Shown here in pieces: positions 35,211 through 45,563 of a stretch of 64,000 bases of DNA. Each line of letters begins with the position of its first letter. Within the stretch, counting starts at the first letter, position 1. The position numbers and the translations under genes were made by a program. The stretch is taken from the NCBI GenBank assembly GCA_030272155.1, contig CP126207.1, forward strand, positions 992,001-1,056,000. The letters run 5' to 3'. The notes beneath the pieces were generated by a model. It did no database searches and was not told the DNA's origin. It saw nothing but the letters and a program-made list of their open reading frames with translations. Source of the DNA: Tetradesmus obliquus (taxonomy: Eukaryota; Chlorophyta; Chlorophyceae; Sphaeropleales; Scenedesmaceae).

Positions 35211-37288
35211 GAATCCAAAACGTATGGATATGTTAGCTGTGCTTCTAGCAGCAGTGTGAACAGAAGTAACTGGTCAGGTCAAACAACAGCCTGCGGCATC
35301 ATGGAGTTTGACCCGTCTCAGCTGGGCATGGTACAAACGTAGCGAACAAGTGGCCTACATATAAATGTCAAGCTTTCAACGACGAATCTAAATCAATTTG
35401 AGCTGTTAGCAGTGGCACAGTGTACTGCAAGAAAAGAGCTAAAAACACGTTGCCCTGAAGTGCCCCGACTCGACTGTTACATATGTTAACTTGCGCTGTA
35501 GAGTGTTGCTGTGGGTGCTGCTGCCTGCAACATGTTTTGATGTGTAATGTAATACTTCTGGGCTTCCCTTGCTGGCTGATCAGGCACTGCAGTTCTGGTG
35601 TGCCAAGTGCCCTGCCGCTGCTGTTGCGCTCTGCTGCTTGGCGCTGTGCGCTGCACATACAGTTTCAACTGTCATATCTGTTACATAGTGCGCAACACCG
35701 CTTCAGGCCCACCGGCAGCTGCTGCGCGCGTGCAGCTAGTGTGGCTGCACAGAGTTTGTTGAGGACTAGTATTCTACACAGTTTCCTGCAAACATCCTTC
35801 TTGTGTGATCAAGGCGAATTCTGGAGCTCAAAATTACTAGCAGTTTGAAGCTGCTGCTGCTGGCAGGTGGGGGCCCTGCTGTGCAGTTGGGATGCAAGCA
35901 AACCAAAGCAGCAGCACTGGCAGCTGTGCCTTACTGTGCCTGCCACATACAGCAGGTTTTTATGCCAGCATGGCTGTCTGCTTGCAAGCTGTGTTGATTT
36001 GTTGCAAAATGCAGATGCTACGTTTGTACCATGCCCAGCTGAGACTGTGATTGCATGCCAGCCTTTGCTGCAGCAGTTCTTAGCCTGCACTGCATCCCTT
36101 CTGTTGCTGTTCCTGGACTTGGTGCCTGAAGTGCACACCTACCTTTTTATGCTATGGCTGATGTGCTCCTGCTGCTGCTGGGTATGCAGCTGATTTTACT
36201 GCGGCAGTAGCACTGTTTGCAATCTATGATATCTGCCTGGGCAGGAGCAGCAGCAGCAGCAGACGACAGGAAACGTTACAGCTATGTGTGCTTTGAATCA
36301 CGGTGGCATGTGCTTTTCAACTGCAGTTGTTGGTGGGCGTGACAGCAGCAGCATGTGCCAGCAGGTGCCTCACTGCTGCTACCTAATTTTTTTGCGAAGG
36401 CTTTCAGTACAGCGCTGTGTTCAACGTCGTTTAATGTTCATTCCAAATTGTTTACAGGTGCTGCAGCAACGCGATCGAGCTGCAGTGCTCTGGACATCCG
36501 TGTTGACCCGTCAGGCTCACCTGCAACGTGGGCTTGCGAGGGCCCTTCAGGATTGGTTTTCTGCCTCAACCAAAGGTACGTTGCATAATGTGTCGACGAT
36601 GATGAGTTGGCAGCGTGGCAGCTGTGTGGCTCGGAGCAGGCTTGTTTCAGGGCACCTTTCCGTCTTGAAGTTCTTCACCATACCGCAGTTTATTTCGGCT
36701 CGAGCCATGCTTAAATCAATCATCAAATATAAAAGTTAATTTACCGCAAGGTTTCTTGCAGGCTCCGTGCATAAAGCTTGGCAGGCCAACAGTCGTCACA
36801 ACTCACGCGAGTGACAGCAGCAGGAGCCATGTTCAAGAGCTACGAGCGTAGTTGAATTATGCCAGGAATTTTTCCGTTACATTCGGCAATTCAGCATGAC
36901 TGCAAATGCCTGTATGTGAAATGGCCACCAAGTGCCTTGCTGCCTTGCAGCAGTTGTTTGAAGCAGGAACCACTCCTGACAAGTCTGAGCACCAAAGCAC
37001 AACATCCACATGTAGTTTACTCATACCATAAGCTTCTGAACATGCCATTTTGTTCCCACACTCGCTCTCAGGTGAACACCAGGAAGTAACCACCCTACAG
37101 CAGCATGGTGCCAGCACCTCCCAAGCCCCGGGCGGTGCGAACATGCAGGACGGCGACAAGCGCAGGTGCCCTCAAACAGGTGAGCTCAAGGGCTCTCTGA
37201 GTGACACCCTGTGCACTGCTGGCCAGCCATCTTGCATGCAGCTGACAGCCACAATCCCTACATGCCATGCAGCAGCACAACAGCAGAC

Positions 37289-39492
37289 TCAGCGCTGGTC
37301 TTTCCTGGGGTAGTCGCCAGCAGTGCCGCGGCGCTGCTTCCCGTCTCGGCACACACAAAGACTCCTCTTGCGGCTGCGCACCATGTTCCACAAATCTGGC
37401 AGCTTCAATACATCAGCCATGACAGATGCAGCTGTGATCTTCATAAAGGTGTTGTACAGGCCGTGCTGCAGGTCTCGCGGCTTCACATCAGCACCACCCA
37501 GCTGGCAGCTGTTATACAAGTAGTTGCGGAAGGCTGCTTTGAGGCTGCCAAATGCATGTTCAATGGGCTTGTTGAAATCTGGGGAGTAGGGTGCAATGTG
37601 CAGCAGTTGATCTTCATTGATGCCACCTGCAACCAACATCTGTAGGCCATCCTTCCCCAGGTGAACACTTGGGTTGTCAAAGATGTACAGCGGCGTAGTG
37701 CCGCGCTGCGCCTGCTGTTGGTTGGCTATGTCTTTGATCTCCATCATGCAGTGAACAAACTCCAGCTGAGTCATGCTCTTGGCCTGCTGGGTTGGTTTGT
37801 CCTTCAACTGCAGGTGCAAGAATTGCCGGATTGGCAGCGCGCAGCCTTGTTAGCAGCGCAGGAGCGCAACGCAGCGGTGTGGATGGATGCGATGGGACGC
37901 TTCTACATCAGGCTCAGTGCAGACAAGGTCAGATACATCACCAAGTCTATGAGGGGGCAGAGATTGTTCTGGGGCTTGACTGGCTGCTTGCCAGGTGTGC
38001 AGCACTTCAAGTTCTGCGCGCCGCGTGCAGTCGCCACAGCAGCAGCGCTTCAGTGCAAGATGTGTGCATGTGTGCTGGCTGATATGGTTGGCACATGCAT
38101 GGGCTACATGCACACAAGCGAGGAGCAGCTGGTGTGCATGCTGTATTGGTTAGGCATCAGCAGCAGTATGTGTGCTCAGGTAGCAGTGGACTGGTGGGAT
38201 GGGCGGATTGATTTCCTCCATGCACAGCACAACATGCTGATTCAAGCTGATGGCTCATGTCATGACAAGGGTTATTACAGCAGCAGCAGGCAGCAGGTGC
38301 TGGAGCGCGACTTTGAGTTCTGCGCTGCAGCATATGACAACTGGCTGCAGCCAGGGGGCAGTGTGCTGCGCGTGAGCACGCGCGGATGTGACATGCACCA
38401 ATCCTTGCACATTGGTTTCCAGCTTGCTGCTGCAGGTGGTGTCATTGTACTGTCACCAAGTTACTCTGCTGTTATGTTCACAGCAGAGGACGGGCAGCGC
38501 TGCAGCTTCACTACAGCACTAAAAAAAGCACTGCGGGACTGTTACTACACAGTACAGCAGGGCTGGCATGTCTTTTGATGGCAGGCGCCTGCGCAGTAGC
38601 AGCGCACACTCACCATGTACGGTACATTGAGGTTGCCAGCATGGTCCTTGTTGTCTGTTGTGCCGGTGACAAACTTGCAGTAGACGGGCCCGTGCACAGC
38701 GTTGACGGCGCAGACAAAGTGCAACTTGACCGGCTCTGCGTCCTTGCCCTTGCGCATCCATTTGCATGGCAGCACAGCATGCACGTTTTCATCGTGTGCA
38801 TCACAATAGACCTTGACGGAGCCGCCTGCCAGGTCTGACATCCAGAATTTGCACTCATCAATGAAATATATGCGCTGCAGCATGTCGGGGTCACTTTGGT
38901 ACTTCTGCCACAGCGCCGCAGCTGCTGCCTTTCGCCTTTGTTTCTGTATCTTTGTCAAGTCCAGCTTCACATCTATTCTCCTGCGCACCAGGTCGGGGTC
39001 AGCCCATTTCATGTACTTCAGCAGTCTCTTGGGTGTGATGTTGTAGTCAGTGCACAGCTGGCGCAGTGTGTCATTTTCCTGACATGCGACTTCGATTGAA
39101 GTCCACCACACGTGCACATCAACCTTTCTCTTTGAATCTGCCGATGGGTAGGCCTTTACCACCTTGCCAGCCTTGAATATTGTGCTGGCATGGAAGGCGA
39201 CAGCATGTGGGACATTTGAGGGCCTGCCGCCATGCTTGGGTGTAGCCACTGTGCCGTTTGCTGTGAAGTTCTTGTGATGAAGTTTGCAGAACCGGTTCAG
39301 GTCCCCGTGTACCTCCTTGGCGTAGTCAGGGTACTGCTCTCTGTAATAATATGCGGGCGTAAACTTTTCGTCAGCTGTGGTCAAAGCCATTATCACACAC
39401 ACCACCGCCGCCACCCTCATGGCCGTGGTGCTGCGGTTGCTCTTCCATCCTGAAGGGTGCTTGCGCACCATGGACAGCCCCCCTGCAGGCAT
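37289..39492 (-). CDS. DDE transposase, copy 9
   Basis: Exons complement 38614-39492 and 37289-37807, identical translation. Confidence 0.85.
37814..38578 (+). CDS. putative Vsr/DUF559-like nuclease exon, copy 9
   Basis: Identical translation; candidate upstream exons at 36284-37179. Confidence 0.55.
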   Translation: MQELPDWQRAALLAAQERNAAVWMDAMGRFYIRLSADKVRYITKSMRGQRLFWGLTGCLPGVQHFKFCAPRAVATAAALQCKMCACVLADMVGTCMGYMHTSEEQLVCMLYWLGISSSMCAQVAVDWWDGRIDFLHAQHNMLIQADGSCHDKGYYSSSRQQVLERDFEFCAAAYDNWLQPGGSVLRVSTRGCDMHQSLHIGFQLAAAGGVIVLSPSYSAVMFTAEDGQRCSFTTALKKALRDCYYTVQQGWHVF

Positions 39493-41570
39493 GAATCCAA
39501 AACGTATGGATATGTTAGCTGTGCTTCTAGCAGCAGTGTGAACAGAAGTAACTGGTCAGGTCAAACAACAGCCTGCGGCATCATGGAGTTTGACCCGTCT
39601 CAGCTGGGCATGGTACAAACGTAGCGAACAAGTGGCCTACATATAAATGTCAAGCTTTCAACGACGAATCTAAATCAATTTGAGCTGTTAGCAGTGGCAC
39701 AGTGTACTGCAAGAAAAGAGCTAAAAACACGTTGCCCTGAAGTGCCCCGACTCGACTGTTACATATGTTAACTTGCGCTGTAGAGTGTTGCTGTGGGTGC
39801 TGCTGCCTGCAACATGTTTTGATGTGTAATGTAATACTTCTGGGCTTCCCTTGCTGGCTGATCAGGCACTGCAGTTCTGGTGTGCCAAGTGCCCTGCCGC
39901 TGCTGTTGCGCTCTGCTGCTTGGCGCTGTGCGCTGCACATACAGTTTCAACTGTCATATCTGTTACATAGTGCGCAACACCGCTTCAGGCCCACCGGCAG
40001 CTGCTGCGCGCGTGCAGCTAGTGTGGCTGCACAGAGTTTGTTGAGGACTAGTATTCTACACAGTTTCCTGCAAACATCCTTCTTGTGTGATCAAGGCGAA
40101 TTCTGGAGCTCAAAATTACTAGCAGTTTGAAGCTGCTGCTGCTGGCAGGTGGGGGCCCTGCTGTGCAGTTGGGATGCAAGCAAACCAAAGCAGCAGCACT
40201 GGCAGCTGTGCCTTACTGTGCCTGCCACATACAGCAGGTTTTTATGCCAGCATGGCTGTCTGCTTGCAAGCTGTGTTGATTTGTTGCAAAATGCAGATGC
40301 TACGTTTGTACCATGCCCAGCTGAGACTGTGATTGCATGCCAGCCTTTGCTGCAGCAGTTCTTAGCCTGCACTGCATCCCTTCTGTTGCTGTTCCTGGAC
40401 TTGGTGCCTGAAGTGCACACCTACCTTTTTATGCTATGGCTGATGTGCTCCTGCTGCTGCTGGGTATGCAGCTGATTTTACTGCGGCAGTAGCACTGTTT
40501 GCAATCTATGATATCTGCCTGGGCAGGAGCAGCAGCAGCAGCAGACGACAGGAAACGTTACAGCTATGTGTGCTTTGAATCACGGTGGCATGTGCTTTTC
40601 AACTGCAGTTGTTGGTGGGCGTGACAGCAGCAGCATGTGCCAGCAGGTGCCTCACTGCTGCTACCTAATTTTTTTGCGAAGGCTTTCAGTACAGCGCTGT
40701 GTTCAACGTCGTTTAATGTTCATTCCAAATTGTTTACAGGTGCTGCAGCAACGCGATCGAGCTGCAGTGCTCTGGACATCCGTGTTGACCCGTCAGGCTC
40801 ACCTGCAACGTGGGCTTGCGAGGGCCCTTCAGGATTGGTTTTCTGCCTCAACCAAAGGTACGTTGCATAATGTGTCGACGATGATGAGTTGGCAGCGTGG
40901 CAGCTGTGTGGCTCGGAGCAGGCTTGTTTCAGGGCACCTTTCCGTCTTGAAGTTCTTCACCATACCGCAGTTTATTTCGGCTCGAGCCATGCTTAAATCA
41001 ATCATCAAATATAAAAGTTAATTTACCGCAAGGTTTCTTGCAGGCTCCGTGCATAAAGCTTGGCAGGCCAACAGTCGTCACAACTCACGCGAGTGACAGC
41101 AGCAGGAGCCATGTTCAAGAGCTACGAGCGTAGTTGAATTATGCCAGGAATTTTTCCGTTACATTCGGCAATTCAGCATGACTGCAAATGCCTGTATGTG
41201 AAATGGCCACCAAGTGCCTTGCTGCCTTGCAGCAGTTGTTTGAAGCAGGAACCACTCCTGACAAGTCTGAGCACCAAAGCACAACATCCACATGTAGTTT
41301 ACTCATACCATAAGCTTCTGAACATGCCATTTTGTTCCCACACTCGCTCTCAGGTGAACACCAGGAAGTAACCACCCTACAGCAGCATGGTGCCAGCACC
41401 TCCCAAGCCCCGGGCGGTGCGAACATGCAGGACGGCGACAAGCGCAGGTGCCCTCAAACAGGTGAGCTCAAGGGCTCTCTGAGTGACACCCTGTGCACTG
41501 CTGGCCAGCCATCTTGCATGCAGCTGACAGCCACAATCCCTACATGCCATGCAGCAGCACAACAGCAGAC

Positions 41571-43774
41571 TCAGCGCTGGTCTTTCCTGGGGTAGTCGCC
41601 AGCAGTGCCGCGGCGCTGCTTCCCGTCTCGGCACACACAAAGACTCCTCTTGCGGCTGCGCACCATGTTCCACAAATCTGGCAGCTTCAATACATCAGCC
41701 ATGACAGATGCAGCTGTGATCTTCATAAAGGTGTTGTACAGGCCGTGCTGCAGGTCTCGCGGCTTCACATCAGCACCACCCAGCTGGCAGCTGTTATACA
41801 AGTAGTTGCGGAAGGCTGCTTTGAGGCTGCCAAATGCATGTTCAATGGGCTTGTTGAAATCTGGGGAGTAGGGTGCAATGTGCAGCAGTTGATCTTCATT
41901 GATGCCACCTGCAACCAACATCTGTAGGCCATCCTTCCCCAGGTGAACACTTGGGTTGTCAAAGATGTACAGCGGCGTAGTGCCGCGCTGCGCCTGCTGT
42001 TGGTTGGCTATGTCTTTGATCTCCATCATGCAGTGAACAAACTCCAGCTGAGTCATGCTCTTGGCCTGCTGGGTTGGTTTGTCCTTCAACTGCAGGTGCA
42101 AGAATTGCCGGATTGGCAGCGCGCAGCCTTGTTAGCAGCGCAGGAGCGCAACGCAGCGGTGTGGATGGATGCGATGGGACGCTTCTACATCAGGCTCAGT
42201 GCAGACAAGGTCAGATACATCACCAAGTCTATGAGGGGGCAGAGATTGTTCTGGGGCTTGACTGGCTGCTTGCCAGGTGTGCAGCACTTCAAGTTCTGCG
42301 CGCCGCGTGCAGTCGCCACAGCAGCAGCGCTTCAGTGCAAGATGTGTGCATGTGTGCTGGCTGATATGGTTGGCACATGCATGGGCTACATGCACACAAG
42401 CGAGGAGCAGCTGGTGTGCATGCTGTATTGGTTAGGCATCAGCAGCAGTATGTGTGCTCAGGTAGCAGTGGACTGGTGGGATGGGCGGATTGATTTCCTC
42501 CATGCACAGCACAACATGCTGATTCAAGCTGATGGCTCATGTCATGACAAGGGTTATTACAGCAGCAGCAGGCAGCAGGTGCTGGAGCGCGACTTTGAGT
42601 TCTGCGCTGCAGCATATGACAACTGGCTGCAGCCAGGGGGCAGTGTGCTGCGCGTGAGCACGCGCGGATGTGACATGCACCAATCCTTGCACATTGGTTT
42701 CCAGCTTGCTGCTGCAGGTGGTGTCATTGTACTGTCACCAAGTTACTCTGCTGTTATGTTCACAGCAGAGGACGGGCAGCGCTGCAGCTTCACTACAGCA
42801 CTAAAAAAAGCACTGCGGGACTGTTACTACACAGTACAGCAGGGCTGGCATGTCTTTTGATGGCAGGCGCCTGCGCAGTAGCAGCGCACACTCACCATGT
42901 ACGGTACATTGAGGTTGCCAGCATGGTCCTTGTTGTCTGTTGTGCCGGTGACAAACTTGCAGTAGACGGGCCCGTGCACAGCGTTGACGGCGCAGACAAA
43001 GTGCAACTTGACCGGCTCTGCGTCCTTGCCCTTGCGCATCCATTTGCATGGCAGCACAGCATGCACGTTTTCATCGTGTGCATCACAATAGACCTTGACG
43101 GAGCCGCCTGCCAGGTCTGACATCCAGAATTTGCACTCATCAATGAAATATATGCGCTGCAGCATGTCGGGGTCACTTTGGTACTTCTGCCACAGCGCCG
43201 CAGCTGCTGCCTTTCGCCTTTGTTTCTGTATCTTTGTCAAGTCCAGCTTCACATCTATTCTCCTGCGCACCAGGTCGGGGTCAGCCCATTTCATGTACTT
43301 CAGCAGTCTCTTGGGTGTGATGTTGTAGTCAGTGCACAGCTGGCGCAGTGTGTCATTTTCCTGACATGCGACTTCGATTGAAGTCCACCACACGTGCACA
43401 TCAACCTTTCTCTTTGAATCTGCCGATGGGTAGGCCTTTACCACCTTGCCAGCCTTGAATATTGTGCTGGCATGGAAGGCGACAGCATGTGGGACATTTG
43501 AGGGCCTGCCGCCATGCTTGGGTGTAGCCACTGTGCCGTTTGCTGTGAAGTTCTTGTGATGAAGTTTGCAGAACCGGTTCAGGTCCCCGTGTACCTCCTT
43601 GGCGTAGTCAGGGTACTGCTCTCTGTAATAATATGCGGGCGTAAACGTTTCGTCAGCTGTGGTCAAAGCCATTATCACACACACCACCGCCGCCACCCTC
43701 ATGGCCGTGGTGCTGCGGTTGCTCTTCCATCCTGAAGGGTGCTTGCGCACCATGGACAGCCCCCCTGCAGGCAT
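41571..43774 (-). CDS. DDE transposase, copy 10 (K43T)
   Basis: Exons complement 42896-43774 and 41571-42089. The substitution at 43647 changes Lys43 to Thr, ahead of the DNA-binding and catalytic regions; the DDE residues are unchanged. Confidence 0.85.
42096..42860 (+). CDS. putative Vsr/DUF559-like nuclease exon, copy 10
   Basis: Identical translation; candidate upstream exons at 40566-41461. Confidence 0.55.
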   Translation: MQELPDWQRAALLAAQERNAAVWMDAMGRFYIRLSADKVRYITKSMRGQRLFWGLTGCLPGVQHFKFCAPRAVATAAALQCKMCACVLADMVGTCMGYMHTSEEQLVCMLYWLGISSSMCAQVAVDWWDGRIDFLHAQHNMLIQADGSCHDKGYYSSSRQQVLERDFEFCAAAYDNWLQPGGSVLRVSTRGCDMHQSLHIGFQLAAAGGVIVLSPSYSAVMFTAEDGQRCSFTTALKKALRDCYYTVQQGWHVF

Positions 43775-43903
43775 GAATCCAAAACGTATGGATATGTTAG
43801 CTGTGCTTCTAGCAGCAGTGTGAACAGAAGTAACTGGTCAGGTCAAACAACAGCCTGCGGCATCATGGAGTTTGACCGGTCTCAGCTGGGCATGGTACAA
43901 ACG

Positions 43904-44605
43904 TAGCGAACAAGTGGCCTACATATAAATGTCAAGCTTTCAACGACGAATCTAAATCAATTTGAGCTGTTAGCAGTGGCACAGTGTACTGCAAGAAAAG
44001 AGCTAAAAACACGTTGCCCTGAAGTGCCCCGACTCGACTGTTACATATGTTAACTTGCGCTGTAGAGTGTTGCTGTGGGTGCTGCTGCCTGCAACATGTT
44101 TTGATGTGTAATGTAATACTTCTGGGCTTCCCTTGCTGGCTGATCAGGCACTGCAGTTCTGGTGTGCCAAGTGCCCTGCCGCTGCTGTTGCGCTCTGCTG
44201 CTTGGCGCTGTGCGCTGCACATACAGTTTCAACTGTCATATCTGTTACATAGTGCGCAACACCGCTTCAGGCCCACCGGCAGCTGCTGCGCGCGTGCAGC
44301 TAGTGTGGCTGCACAGAGTTTGTTGAGGACTAGTATTCTACACAGTTTCCTGCAAACATCCTTCTTGTGTGATCAAGGCGAATTCTGGAGCTCAAAATTA
44401 CTAGCAGTTTGAAGCTGCTGCTGCTGGCAGGTGGGGGCCCTGCTGTGCAGTTGGGATGCAAGCAAACCAAAGCAGCAGCACTGGCAGCTGTGCCTTACTG
44501 TGCCTGCCACATACAGCAGGTTTTTATGCCAGCATGGCTGTCTGCTTGCAAGCTGTGTTGATTTGTTGCAAAATGCAGATGCTACGTTTGTACCATGCCC
44601 AGCTG
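43904..44605. repeat. terminal spacer plus truncated transposon end
   Basis: The eleventh spacer (43904-44584) is complete and followed by the outer 21 bp of a left transposon repeat (44585-44605), after which similarity stops. The left edge of the array mirrors this: 1063-1083 is the outer 21 bp of a right repeat. ACA lies immediately outside both edges (1060-1062 and 44606-44608), a possible 3-bp target duplication. Confidence 0.8.
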
Positions 44606-44952
44606 ACAACGAAAACAGCACGTCAGAACCCTCGCGTGGGCGCAGCTCGAAGACAGTCGATAGGCTTCACCGAAACACATTGGTTTCAAGCATGAAACAT
44701 GTTATGCTATCGCGTGGCACGTGCAGCCTCAGACTGAAAGCAGTACAGTTTCAGTCGGTTTGAGTGCTTGACCAGAATCGAAGAAAGTGCGCTGACACCA
44801 CTGAACAAGTTTAAAAAATATATAGGTCTTTTGATCCGCGATTGGCGATAGTTTGACCAGCTGTTGGAAGCACAGCGGGCTGGGAGTGCTAATCAGGTCG
44901 TTAGGGCCCATCGGGCAAAAAATAGCCCATGGGAGCCCGTGAAAGTGCAGCA
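44606..44952 (+). promoter_or_regulatory. promoter and 5' UTR of the large secreted-protein gene
   Basis: This is the only sequence between the array and the start codon at 44953. A TATATA at 44819-44824 sits in an A/T-rich patch and is the likely TATA box. Two short perfect hairpins lie upstream: GTTTCA/TGAAAC at 44683-44698 with a 4-nt loop, and GACTGAAA/TTTCAGTC at 44732-44756. The array therefore ends about 215 bp from the presumed TATA box and could affect expression. Confidence 0.45.
44904..44938 (+). other. 5' UTR hairpin covering an upstream in-frame AUG
   Basis: GGGCCCATCGGGC, an A-rich loop, then AGCCCATGGGAGCCC form an imperfect stem with small bulges. The stem contains ATG at 44929-44931, 24 nt upstream of and in frame with ATG 44953. 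Starting there would add MGARESAA before the signal peptide. Confidence 0.4.
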
Positions 44953-45199
44953 ATGAAAATTCTGGTGGTTTTAGGCCTTGTTTTGTGTGTATCAGGTGCG
45001 TAGTGTGGCCTGGAGCCAGTGCTGCGTTGTTGCCTGAGCAAGTGTCCCGGCAGTGGAAACAGCCATGCTTTGGAAAGCAGCTGCGCATTATGCCTTGAAA
45101 ACGTTACCCAAAAGCTAGTAAGTGTTATTGCGGCAATGTAATTATTGCTGCTGCTGTGCTGGGCTGCTGCTGTACTGCGCTGCTGCTGCCACACTTGGC

Positions 45200-45239
<40 letters not shown>

Positions 45240-45507
45240 AACCTGCTGCTGCTCAGGCGCCTTAGGCTTTCAAGATGTTATAGAAGTTGACCGTCTGCTG
45301 CTGGATTCAGCTCCTGAGTCAGCAGCAGCCCCATCAGCCTGCTCTGTTGAAGGCTTTGGCACATATGGCGTGCCTGTTTACAGCATGGTGGAAGAGCCAC
45401 TTGCAAGACAGCCCAGCAGCAGCAGCAGCAGCAGCAGCAACATGCGGCTGGCTGCTCCTGCTGATGCCACAACACCAGGCGCTTATGCGCTGGCCTCACC
45501 ATCATCG

Positions 45508-45563
<56 letters not shown>

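Larger units (their letters stand above)
31739..35339 (-). mobile_element. transposon copy 8
   Basis: Same structure as copy 1, no difference seen. Confidence 0.75.
36021..39621 (-). mobile_element. transposon copy 9
   Basis: Same structure as copy 1, no difference seen. Confidence 0.75.
40303..43903 (-). mobile_element. transposon copy 10, the diverged edge copy
   Basis: Same structure as copy 1 but with two substitutions: T to G at 43647 and C to G at 43878. The second lies just inside the right inverted repeat and leaves its 25 bp intact. Confidence 0.75.
1063..44605. repeat. tandem array of a 4,282-bp unit, 10.17 copies
   Basis: The same sequence recurs every 4,282 bp. Full units start at 1063, 5345, 9627, 13909, 18191, 22473, 26755, 31037, 35319 and 39601, and a 723-bp partial unit runs 43883-44605. 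All copies of every reading frame translate identically except in unit 10, where I found two substitutions (43647 and 43878). Each unit is one 3,601-bp transposon plus a 681-bp spacer. The array begins and ends inside inverted copies of the same 21-bp stretch of transposon terminus. Near-identity points to recent amplification, ongoing homogenisation, or an assembly artefact. Confidence 0.97.
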
